This document shows positions 23,071 to 33,736 of a stretch of DNA of 64,000 bases, piece by piece (within the stretch, counting starts at the first letter, position 1; each line of letters begins with the position of its first letter). Source of the stretch: Stereocaulon alpinum (Eukaryota > Ascomycota > Lecanoromycetes > Lecanorales > Stereocaulaceae). The DNA lies in NCBI GenBank assembly GCA_018257865.1, contig JAEUBA010000001.1, forward strand, positions 558,001 to 622,000, given 5' to 3'. Under the pieces are notes generated by a model. The model ran no database searches, was not told the DNA's origin, and saw nothing but the letters and a program-made list of their open reading frames with translations. The position numbers and the translations under genes were made by a program.

Positions 23071-25504
23071 CTTGTTTGTATGTCCGTACTAAGGGTGTGG
23101 TTTTGGGCTTTGATATGTGGGGGAGAAGGCAAAGAGTGGAAGTGTTCTGAGTAAGAAAGAACCTCGTGGTTGTACCCAGTAGGCATTACTTAAGGCTGGC
23201 TTTTGCCCGTCGCTTAATAAGTCAGAGGCTTGGCGGCGTGCATCTATTTTCGGACCCCCTCGGGATAGAGTGGCGTACTAGTGACGTGACTTAGAACACA
23301 TTTAATAATAATCAATGAATCTAACAATCTGTGGTGTGGTCAATGTGAACCGAAAACTGATTCTTTGGGTGTTAGGCTTTCGGTAAAGGACGTGGTTTCA
23401 AGCCTTTCGTGTTGTCTCATATCGCTATTTAAAGGAAGTGGACTCGAGGGTGATTGGTTAAGGCACGAGCGGCGTGTACAGCAAATAGATGTATGGAAAA
23501 GGAGGTCTCAGACTGTCTCTCCGATCGTACGGGAGAGATAAATGAAAGGGTATAAGCTACAGATTATCCAGCATACCACTTTCGAACCTTCACAAGGATG
23601 ACATTGGTCTCTGTCCTTCAGCCTCTTCTGTACGCTGCAGACATATCCGCCTGTGAACTCCGTTGCTAGCAAAGACCTGATAGTTGGAGAGTAATCTCAC
23701 CATGTTCGGGATCCGCGGGTCCCATGTCTCAAAGAGCGGCTGCATCACTCTACATGGGGGTAAATGCGTTCTCCACGAGATAACGGAAAATCATCTATAT
23801 TTGGCTAGACATACCAACACTATTGATGGAGATTTATTCTGACACAAGCACTAGGAGGTACGATTTCCAGGGCCGTCACCTCCCAAAATATCAGTCACTA
23901 CCCCCAAGACATAAATTCTGTTGCGAATGATTCTCTCACACTACATTGTGTCTTTGGATTCCTGCTCCACAGCCTTGGGAATGGACAAGGAGCCTGCCTC
24001 CAGACAAAGTTTGATTCCGACTTCGAGACTCGTCTGCTGGCTCAAGCTATGAAGTTGGAAGCCAACATTAGTTCTGAATTTTGCAGATGGTGTAGCTTTC
24101 TTACTCGTAGTGACGCTTTACACCTTCTAGGGCAGACCATAATCAGGACATTCAATCTCATACTCCATGCCTTACTTCTTCCCCTTCTTCTTACGGCTCA
24201 TATCTCGGCTCGATTCTGTACAGTGATGGTGGTTTTAGCGAGCCAGTCCACCATTCTCCCCAAAGCTGTTTCATTCAAGTATGTGCCTCAAGAGACACGG
24301 TCTTCCCTCAATTAGCAAAAACCAGACGCTCTTCCTTACAACATCATTCTTATCTGCGAAGTGCAAGAACATGGCGCTTCCTCCACTAGCCTCTGGCTAA
24401 CGATACCCGTGGCATACTCTCCTGGATGCACGGGCCCATAAGTTCAATGAATCACTTGTACAATATCAGCTTCTTTCCATCAGCCAGCCCTCGACCTTAC
24501 TGAACCACAGTACCGAATAAGATCATCCTGCCTGAAAAATCACATTGTGCCACAAGGCATTTCCCTGGAATGATAACTTTCTTTCACTTCCCAATTTTCC
24601 CTCAACATCCTTTCCTTACTACTATTGCATTGACTCAGGTGCTACTAACGCCACAAACGTTTCAGCAACCAAAACCACCGACCTGGACTCTCCCCAAAAA
24701 TCCCAGCTCCCAATACCTCCAACCAAAAACATCTACGCGTTCCAAGCCATCTCCCCGAACTTTCCTTGTACTCTGTCTACAACTCCAACCCAGACAACCC
24801 CACCAACAATCTTCTCAGTAATGCCTCATAACACCATTGCCAGCATGTCCTCCCCCTCCCTGCAAACCTACAACGCAATCGCCATCCTCCTAGCCAGCAT
24901 CACATTCCAATGTCTTGGCATCCACGTCTCAATCTGCATGTGCAGCAACTATATAGTCCGTTCAACCTCGTCCGGCCTCCTTGAGCTCAGTGCTCGTGCT
25001 GGTGTGTTCGTCTCCCTCAGCTCCCGGTCCTATTCAGATTTAACATCCATATGGATGGTGAATGATGTTTCAAAGGATTTCCCTTTCTCAATCATAGGCT
25101 TCGCAATTACTATGATGGACACTGGGACCGCGAGTGGAAGCCAGGATATTGTTGGGGTGGCTGGTATGATAACAAGCTTATATCAGAGCGGTGCTAAAAC
25201 AGTAAGTTCTTCGGTCTGGAATGGAGGAATATAAAAATCTCAAGCACCACAGATCAATTGATTCACACTAAATCAGGGGAAGGATTATTCTAGAGCTCAA
25301 GAGGGTTCAAGTGTACAGTAAGACTATGCTATGCTTCGCGAAGCCGTATACGAGAGTGGTCGCCATTGGCAGGGCCACCATCATCCCGCTTTTTGCCGTC
25401 CGAGCAGCCAATATCGCCCTGGCATGTAGTGAAAAGAACGCCGTATGCAACGCTTACATGATATAGATGGGTATCTCAACAAAGGAAAAAACCTATATCC
25501 AAGC
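23071..25504. other. Gene-poor stretch upstream of UBC4/5
   Basis: About 2.4 kb. It includes the UBC4/5 promoter. The only longer frame is 24545-25234 (listed separately). No repeat, tRNA or transposon remnant was recognised. Confidence 0.5.
24545..25234 (+). CDS. Doubtful open reading frame with one hydrophobic segment
   Basis: A 229-codon open frame. The first part (to about residue 90) is Thr, Pro and Ser rich and has no folded look. From the Met at 24822 there is a hydrophobic stretch, NAIAILLASITFQCLGIHVS, then ordinary sequence to a final VWNGGI. I recognise no family, and no splice partner is evident. It could be a small lineage-specific membrane protein or chance. Confidence is low because codons are unremarkable and no promoter signal is visible. 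Confidence 0.2.
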   Translation: MCHKAFPWNDNFLSLPNFPSTSFPYYYCIDSGATNATNVSATKTTDLDSPQKSQLPIPPTKNIYAFQAISPNFPCTLSTTPTQTTPPTIFSVMPHNTIASMSSPSLQTYNAIAILLASITFQCLGIHVSICMCSNYIVRSTSSGLLELSARAGVFVSLSSRSYSDLTSIWMVNDVSKDFPFSIIGFAITMMDTGTASGSQDIVGVAGMITSLYQSGAKTVSSSVWNGGI

Positions 25505-28370
25505 TCAACTGTCGGCCCCTGTTGCCGGAGCCTTCGACGACATACCCATACTCAGTCGATTGAAATTGGGAAGGGATGGGAGCTGTGGATCGGTCTGCGG
25601 CCGATCTTTATCACTTTCCCTTGTATCATCCATGGGTTTTCTACTGGCTTTCTCATCCAGCTCGTTTATGTTCTCCCTACTGCCTGCCTCTCCGTCCTCT
25701 TCCACCACTGGTAATGTCGCGCCTTGTAAACCGCCGCTTCTTTCTGCAGATGAGCTGCGCAAGGTACTCATCGTCCTGTCTCGTTGAGGTTCCTCAACAG
25801 CGCCTTCTTTCTCTGTCTTGTATGCCTCCTTCTCGGCCTTTTGAACAACTTTGTTCTCATGCGACATTCGCCCACGCCGGCCCGTGTCTATAGAGCCATC
25901 GAGTTGTTCACTGCTTTGAAGCTCCCGTTCTTGCTCTTCTTTGGTCTTAGTTACGCCACTGATAAAGTTGACGAAGCGGTCGCCGTAGGGTTCGGGTGGA
26001 ATGGGAGAAATTTGCGATTTATTGTTCGACAAGCCTTTCCAGAAATGCTCGGCTCGTTTGACAAAGCCGTACTAGAGTCATGTCAGCTTCCTTCCCGAAC
26101 CGCAAAATGCTTCCATAAACTCACATGTGTCAGGCAGTCGATGATACCAAGATAATAAATCTCTTCGCCCGGCGAACCGTCTTCATGTGTAGCCCTGAAG
26201 CCGCCATCATCGCTATAGAAAATGAAGTGCTTCCGCTCTTCCAACAACTCGTCTGGCATTTTGCTTGTGCTCTGTTCCATTGGTACCGGTTTTTCCTTCC
26301 TGATAATTTGCCGAAGCTGTTTAGCCTGCCTTTGATTTTCGAGTTTCGAGGGAGTCCTGGTAAGCATATTTATCTGTGGGTCACCGTTCGCATCACTGCC
26401 AGGCTGGAACACCTGGAGGGTTCTGTCTCGAAGGTTTTCCTCATTGCCTCTGCTAAGGTCGTGAATACCCACAAGGAGGGAGTAATCCATTATCTTTAGT
26501 CTCTGAAGCAGAGCCACGTCCCGTTTCATCTGCTCGATGAACAAGCTCTTCTTTGTTGGTCCAAATTCGAAGTGATAGTTCCTCCGTAGCCAATTCAAGT
26601 CTTTCAAGGTAGCACGCGGATTTTCCTTCAAAAGTTCCTCCTTGAACTCTCGTCCAATCGTTGACCCTTTAAGATCGAATGTTTGATGGATGTCTCGATG
26701 CGGAGGAAACAAATTATTCATGACAACGAAGTGTATCTTCCTACCATAGGGTATCTTGACTCGATGAAGGCCGTAGAATTGAGATATCAAGGTATTTGGA
26801 TAACGCTCGATATGCGCGTAGTATTCCCGGAGTATTTTCCGGAGAAGTTTGTGTTCTGCATGGTGTATCGTCTTGATAATGTATTTGTAGTCGCGAGAGA
26901 AGTAGAAGAAGCTGCCACTTTTGCCTGGAGATCCAAGTTCTGAAAGAATGTATTTGCTCGTCAGCGACATCAAGTAGTCCGCAGGATCCAGCACAAATTT
27001 TGCCCTCAGATGACGAAACACCCAAGGAGCGTAATCTTTGAACTTGAAGTCGTATTTGGCTGAAGGTGTCAATTCGTTGCCGGTGCTTTTGCATTGTCAG
27101 TGAAAGTGGCTTCGCGTTGAAAGAGTGACGCTTACATGTCAAACGAGAACTTGTTCTTTGCGTCAAAATCGGCATCTGTAAGTTCTCGATCCATTTTAGC
27201 GTTTGTTCTCGAGACGGTAAACCGTATGCCAGTCAACATGTTGTAAGCTGTGACCCAGTTGACGTGGTTCATGTCCACCTTTGTCCCCACGACTACTCTA
27301 TCATCCTCCTCTTCCTCTTTTCTTTTTCTTCTGCTTGCTCGCTTTTGCCGAACGGCCTCGGTCCACTTCGCCATATCACTGTCCGCTGGGACTTCGTCCA
27401 GATACATATCGGAATGTATTGAGCGCGTTGGAGCCCGTACCAAATTAGTCGAGGCTCGTGGTGTCCTAGGAGTCGGGGAAAACCGACCACTCTCATTGGC
27501 TTCACTCGCAGTGCCAGGGTGCGAGAAGTCTCTAGACGTTCGGCTGGTAGAAATTCTCGGTACTTCCAGAGTATGACGGTGGTGTAATCGAGGTGCTACA
27601 GGATGCAAAGATGCTGCCGAAGATCCAGCAGCAGTCTGATTAACATTGGGCAAGACTGGAGGTGACGAGAATCTATTTTTCGAGGCTTGTGGGGCATCTT
27701 GGGGCGTGAGGTGTGCCTGTGAAGAAGTCGGTGAAGCTTCAACATTGTTCAGGTACTTCGGTTGTATATCATGGGTCGGTGGTGCGGAGGACGAATGCGC
27801 TCTTGCGTGTCCTTTGTGGTGTCTTTTCCCAAATTGGCCATTCTCTGGAGACTTGGGCCTTGGATGCTGTGCAACGTCGGCTCTATTGAATGGCGGGGAC
27901 GCAACTGTGTTCGACGTAGTGGACTTCGATGATGCAGCTTTCACCTCAAAGGGGGCTTTTTCACTCTCAACAATCCCTCCGTTACCATTGACCTTAGAGT
28001 AGATGCTTCCATCTCTTGAATGTGTCTTTCCACGACTGTCCGTACTATCACTCGTCCTTCCATTCGGCAGCGTTTGCAGATTCGAATTCACCCCATCTGA
28101 TTCACTAAGGAATACTTCTTCGACCACTTTGCCCTCTTTTGTACTATCTTTCGACCGTCCGTCTAGTAGTGCAGATTTGGCATCCGATACTGGAGGAGTT
28201 GTCTTTTCGGTGGAGGCCCGATGAGGAGGGTCATAAGGTGAGATATCGCTGGTGGTTAGAGTGACTGGCTCGCTGAAGTATTGGGACAAAGATGGCATCG
28301 CGAGGGTCTGACTCCAGGAGGGCAAATTCTCTCCAGCATGCCCTGGCCCCAGGATAGGAGCCTGACGCAA
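25505..28370 (-). CDS. MSS4: Phosphatidylinositol-4-phosphate 5-kinase (Mss4-type)
   Basis: Exons 27136-28370, 26125-27085 and 25505-26071 give 920 residues. Introns join codons AT|C (DITGNEL) and, in phase 0, LTH|YGFVKRAEHF. The enzyme makes PI(4,5)P2 at the plasma membrane, which controls actin, endocytosis and polarity. The N-terminal 380 residues are Ser, Thr and Pro rich and disordered, with a basic cluster of Arg and Lys after EAVRQKRAS. The PIPK catalytic domain follows: SPGKSGSFFYFSRDYKYIIKT (G-loop and Lys), VVMNNLFPP, FDLKGSTIGR, KIMDYSLLVGIHD, and a late IYYLGIIDCLTHYGF. The last 190 residues form a charged tail. The start could be the first Met (28370) or the Met at 28298 (MPSLSQYF). 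Confidence 0.95.
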
Positions 28371-28860
28371 AACCCTTTCCTAGAAATTTCTATCTTGCAC
28401 TAAGCCCTGGAGCTCAAGCCATGCATTGATTGTGTATATATGCCTCACTCCTGTTGACTAAGTCCGGAGCGCGCTGGAGATTAGGAATCGGGTGACGAGG
28501 TTTCTAGGGCAGTGCTGATGCTTGCATGAAATCTGCTACTTGCGCGACCGAAAAGCCATTGGACACAGAGACCAGCTGGGAAGAGCAATGGGAGGGAAGG
28601 TAGGTAAGCAGATGTGGAGCAGCAGCCGATGAGGTTTGTGCCTACGCATCCCATTCTTGTTTGCTGTTTCTCGACGGGCAGCCCGGGGGTCGGGATCTGC
28701 AGAGGAGAAAACGCCGACGTCCCCAAAGTGAAATCCCTGACTCCCTGTAGTGCCAGCAACCACTCAGTTACCTTTCCGTTGGAGTCCCAAGTATTCCACT
28801 GCACAGACTCTTCATATTTACCTAAGGACCGTAGGTTTAGAGATTACCTCAATTATACAA
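28371..28860. promoter_or_regulatory. Divergent promoter region of MSS4 and a small membrane-protein gene
   Basis: About 490 bases between the MSS4 start and the ATG at 28861, including a TATATA run near 28433 oriented for either side. No gene within it is supported. Confidence 0.4.
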
Positions 28861-29079
28861 ATGGGCTCCTCGAACTCTGCGGTCACGGAGTCGTGGTCCA
28901 TCACCTCCTGGCTCTCATCCAATCCAAACTATATAGTCGTCTTGCTTGTCGCCATCATGCTACCGCTCGTACTTCTTATTGACAGGATTGGTATGAATCC
29001 CACCGTCGCATACGGCCCAAAAACCAAAGCGAAAGACTCCTCGACTGGACTCAAGGAAGAGGCTAAGAAGGACAAATAA
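28861..29079 (+). CDS. Small single-pass membrane protein, unknown function
   Basis: The intronless frame from ATG 28861 to TAA 29079 codes for 72 residues. The first 22 are polar (Ser, Thr, Trp). Then comes a clear membrane segment, NYIVVLLVAIMLPLVLLIDR, followed by a short basic tail rich in Lys with a final KEEAKKDK. It looks like a small organelle-membrane protein with a Lys-rich cytosolic end (KKDK is close to a KKxx-type ER retrieval signal, but the spacing is not exact). I do not recognise a family. The clean membrane segment and divergent promoter argue for a real gene. Confidence 0.5.
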   Translation: MGSSNSAVTESWSITSWLSSNPNYIVVLLVAIMLPLVLLIDRIGMNPTVAYGPKTKAKDSSTGLKEEAKKDK

Positions 29080-31020
29080 ACTTCTTCACTTGCCTAACCT
29101 TAGCAACATTCCACTTATCACAGAGAAACTGTCTCTCAGCTATTCGGAGGATCGTATCGTGGCCGAGACCCGTAAGACACCAACACATCCTAAGGCTCTC
29201 CATAAAGCGTGCTCGAATAGGGAATAGCAAAGATTGAGTAAAATCCCTTCGCATCTCTTAAAGGCCAGGTCAAGATCACACCTCTCGATATCTTGCGCCT
29301 TTGGAGCTTCCTTCATGGATGTCTCACTCTGGCCAAAACGATTCCGAACATGTATCTGAATGCTATCTGTTACATTCTAACTCGGCTCCCTGAGACGGAG
29401 ATTACCAAGGAAACAGTCCGCTGGGCATGTTAACTAGGCTCGATCAAAACATGCGAAGCGCTCTTCATCCATAAACCAAGCATCATATACCGGCGATCTA
29501 AGACGGCTGCGGAACCCATGAAGGCAGAGCTCTCAGTCTCGTAACGTCATCAGACTTTAGGAAATTCTTTGTATCTTGCGAGCTCAGCCCCACCAACGAA
29601 ATATGCCTGGCATTTGGGAGATGGCAAGTGAGATCTGTGGTGCTTTGCGCAATCATATTGCAGCACGGCGCCTCGCTGCTGCATTCTGAGGCTTTGACTG
29701 CAACGAAAGGATACGGGCTGGTGGATGTGCAGAGCTGACTACTGGCGCATGGTGCGGATGTGATGATATTGTCGCAAAGGCTGCAATGATCACACCCTCA
29801 TGCAAGGGTCGCCCATGGCTGGGCTTGTGTGCGACCACCGATACTGGGTGATAAGACACTAAGAGGCTGTTGCTCGATCAGGGCACTGGTAATGGGCATT
29901 TAGATATGAACGCCCCAATGGCATTCGTGGTCGCCGAGGCCGGGTGAATCAGCAGATGGTCGCTCTTCTAGAGAGTCAGAATCGGCACGGGAGATAGTGG
30001 CAGAATCCGTCTGAGGTTTCCTTCGTTGGTATACGGAACTCAGACAAACACACGCGAAGGATCTATAGCAGATAGCGAAATAGTAGGTACTCAATGACAA
30101 ACGTACTAGGCTGCACTTGCTGCGAGAAATCACAAGATCGCACGGACTGATTCACAGCGGTTGAAAGACAGGACAAGACTCAGAAGTACAGCGCAGCTGA
30201 CAGATGAAGCGTTGGTTATGGAAGAGCTGATATAGAAGTCGTTGGGACCCGATAAGCTACGTCTATCGAGAGGGAAATAGCAGGAATTGGGTCGAGCAAG
30301 CAATTAATAACAGGATTTTTGAAGAAGAAAAGCGGAAAACATAAGAAGAGAGGTATCTAAATAGAGCTTCACTCGTGAAATAAGTGCTACGTGCCATAGA
30401 AGGAGGAGAGGAAAGGAAAGCAAGCATAAGTGGGTAGGAGACAATAACTTCTGGGGAGATAGATAAACAACCTGAAAAGACGGAACACACGCTAGGCGGC
30501 AAAGAGCGCAGACAGAAGGAGAAGGTAGGATGAGGAAGCGAAAGAAGTGCGAAAATGGGGCGAAGCGACGCCAGGGGCACCAGGAAAAGGTAATGCAACA
30601 AGACGGGACAAATTAACAACAATGCTTGAACAGACGCAAGAAAAGCAGTATAGAGGCCCACGTGGAATAGAATTCATCCGTGGGCAATTTTAATAGCCTG
30701 CTACCCGTGCGCGCACTACTGAGTTTGAGCTACGAAGGTCTCTTAGTCTGAGAAAGGTTGTTTTGAAGTTTCCTTTAATTCGAGCAAGAAATGGTATGTT
30801 ACAGCAATGACCAAACCTGCATACATAAACGCCTAGCATTATCGACGGCGACAACGATCCCCCTAGTAACCAACAATATGAGAACCCGCACGTCGTCTAA
30901 AAGGTCCCGCAGATGAGCTGCAGAGCGCGACCAAGATCACTGAAACTCCCTGCACACCCATTCATATCCACCCCAGTCGTCATGATGTCAACATTAGAAA
31001 AAGCCTAAAAGGATGTCTCT
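29080..31020. other. Gene-poor stretch with a strand-asymmetric tract
   Basis: About 1.9 kb. From about 30255 to 30620 the plus strand is strongly purine-rich, which leaves the minus strand open for 132 codons of Leu/Ser-rich sequence (30263-30661). I regard that frame as compositional. Minus-strand frames at 29653-30133 look slightly protein-like but could not be joined. No confirmed gene. Confidence 0.45.
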
Positions 31021-32367
31021 CTATGTTGCAGCAGGTGTCGCTTTAGCAGGAGTTGATTTTGTAGTCTTCGGTGTTGTTGCGACCTTCTTTCCCTTTGGTG
31101 CTGCTTTCTTGGATTTGACGGGGTTTGAGGCCTTTGCGGGACCTTTGGTGACGCGTCCGGACTTGGTCTTCCCTAGGACCTTCTTCTCTTCGACGATCGC
31201 TGGGGCCTGGTCACATGCGGTTAGTAAACATGCAAACAAGATGGGTAAGGGCGAAAACATACAACTGCTGCAGTCTTCTTCGTCGTGCGTTTCACTCCCG
31301 TGTTCGACTTGGCAGCAGGCTTCGCCTTGCTCTTCGTTGCACTCGTGGCCTTCTTAGTAGCTGGCTTCGCTTTCGTGGCAGGAGCTTTTTTAGTTGTTGT
31401 AGCCTTGGTTGTCTTGGGCTTCGCCGCAGCTTTGGTCTTGGTAGCAGTAGCCTTCTGTAAAAGTTGTCATTAGCATGCAAACATTGGCGACGATATGGGA
31501 GACATACCTTGGCTGCTGGCTTCTTGGCGGCTGGAGCAGCCGCAGAGTCTTTCTTAGCTAGCTTCACGGTGCCAGAGGTACCTGTGTGTGTCAGCAAAGG
31601 AGATCCGATCTAAGAGTGCCTCGAAACATTATATGCCAAAAGGGGCTGGCGACGGTGACATGACTGGTGGGAGCGCAAGAGCCATTAGACGTGGCCACGC
31701 CATGTCTACAATTACATGACAATGTTTTCCTTTGTAGATTGTAGTGTAGAGGATTGAATGAAATAAGAGGAACCTACCCTTGGGCTGTGCAAACTCTCCC
31801 TTCTCCACACCTCCCTTGATGGCGCGGTTGAATTGGGTATCGAACGTTGCACCAGGAGTGACGTTCTTATTGTTTGCAAGGATGTACTTCTTAAGAGCAG
31901 AGCGACTGTTTTAAAAGGCTGTGTTAGCAAAATGTCAATTGAGGTAACGCGCCCGCAAAGGTAAACAAAGCGCGAATTAAACGACGATGAACCTGAAAGA
32001 AGCTTACCTGCTGCCATTGCGCTCCTTAAGCTGAATGTGTAGATGACGCGTCAGCTTCCATGGTCGTAAAGAGTGAATATGGTATGTTGTGATGGACTTC
32101 ACTGCCGGGCGCAAGGTGGGATGGATGCTTGGAACAACAACATCAAATGCGCGCGGTGGAATAGACTTACAGCCATGATGGCTTCCTTAATCATATCTGG
32201 CGGGAAGTGTCAGTAGATGTACGCGACCAAGATGCCCCAACACCCGAAGTCATGCGACAGCGTGGTGGACTGATATGCAGCGACGACATACCTTTGTACG
32301 AAGCATGTTGAGGTGCGACAGCGGACTTCTTTGCCGGCGCAGCGCCTGATGCTTTCTTGGGAGGCAT
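31021..32367 (-). CDS. Linker histone H1
   Basis: Seven exons on the minus strand, 32292-32367, 32171-32196 (26 bases), 32008-32030 (23 bases), 31778-31905, 31508-31581, 31263-31454 and 31021-31206, total 705 bases and 234 residues. The winged-helix globular domain is spread over exons 1-4: HASYKDMIKEAIMALKERNG, then SRSALKKYILANNKN and FNRAIKGGVEKGEFAQPKG. The tail is an Ala, Lys, Pro and Thr rich stretch of about 140 residues, as expected for H1, which binds nucleosomal linker DNA. The two tiny exons sit inside the first helix pair of the globular domain. Joined frames reproduce a complete domain, so the model is reliable. It is a spliced, presumably polyadenylated, single-copy-type histone gene with no core histone neighbours. 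Confidence 0.95.
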
Positions 32368-33736
32368 TGTAGATGATTGGTATGGATTGGTAGACGGATT
32401 GATGAGCTTTCGAATGATATGCTGGAAGTCAAAATCAAAAGTGGTTGTTGGTGGTTGAAATGGATGGGCGCAATATGGGTGGGAGTTCGCGGGGCGGCCC
32501 CTCTGTTTGTATTTGTACTCTGGTATTGGCGCTAGCACGGGAGGGTTGATCTAGGATTTATTACTAAGCAATGCGAGTAAATCACCAGGTCAGAACCAAT
32601 CAGGTGCAAGATTTCGCATTCACTCTCCTACACAACGCTTCAATTTTCTGAATCACTGCTCCTGAAGCTGGGCGATGGCCTTTCGTCTGAGAGCACGAAG
32701 GGCTTCTTCCCCTTGCTCTCGTTAGACATCTGGTATGTTATTCTACGTTCATCACAATCAAGAAGGCAAAGAGCATTTCCACCAGCCAATCACAATAATC
32801 TCTGTCAGCAATTCTTCATTACTTTCTACAGTATTCCCAATGAATACTCTGTAAACTCTTTCATACTATAACCATCATCAATGACAATGAGAAAGGAATG
32901 AAACATGAGTTAGGTATCCTCTATTCGGGACCGCCGCGCCATGTGCAAAAGACTGCTGATTCTGGTCACATGATCCTCTAACTACTTCCACGTCACTTCT
33001 TTGCCTCGTCCAAGTCCTTCATTGTTCGCCTGGATCTGCTCATGTGCAGTCATCTGATTTTCGCACGCCAAAGTGTCTTGTGCATTTTGGGGTTCTCTTG
33101 CCAAGCAAATAATGACCGAAGACGAGCAACAACCGACCGAACCACAGCGTAATGACTTCGAGTCGCCACAAGATGGACTCACTTGGGCAGATCATCGCAC
33201 TAATCCTTTTATAGCTCGCTTAGCTCGCTGGTCCTGTTTTCGATGCCCTATTCAATAGTCCGGGCCCTTGTCAGCTCCTAGGCTTTCTGGCTGCGGCAAG
33301 GCAGCATGAGATAGGCAATCGTTTCGCTTTCGCTTATATTCTGCAACTCTTTGCTTAGGAAACATTCTAGGGGCTTCTATTCTGTCATCTGGCTTTCGAG
33401 GCTGAATCGCCCTGCATCTTCAATTGGCGTTGATAGTCTATATCGTCAGGCAACGGCGAACTGTTTGGAGCGGAGTTTGTCCACAGTTCCTTCGCATTTC
33501 CTTCCAATACACGATGCAGCACCGCATTCTCTCAGGGATTACCTACAATTCTGTGTCCTGGTTGTCTCTTTCACCCTTTCGACAGAAGAGAAGAGCTGAT
33601 TGAAGCACATACGCTATGAAAATGTGAAGGTCAGAAGTTTCCTTCCTGCGCCGGAGCATAGAACATTTCCCACAAGCCAAAGAAACATCGTTCTCGACTC
33701 TTACGACCGATACTGAAGATTAAGACACGACACCTA
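32368..33736. other. Intergenic region, promoter of histone H1 and 3' side of patatin gene
   Basis: About 1.4 kb. Short frames (33073-33258, 33351-33599) have no recognisable content. No repeat or RNA gene seen. Confidence 0.5.

Noticed and set aside
30263..30661. A 132-codon Leu/Ser-rich minus-strand frame resembling a membrane protein
   Set aside because: The hydrophobic look follows from the pyrimidine-rich strand. There is no defined membrane pattern and no partner exon.
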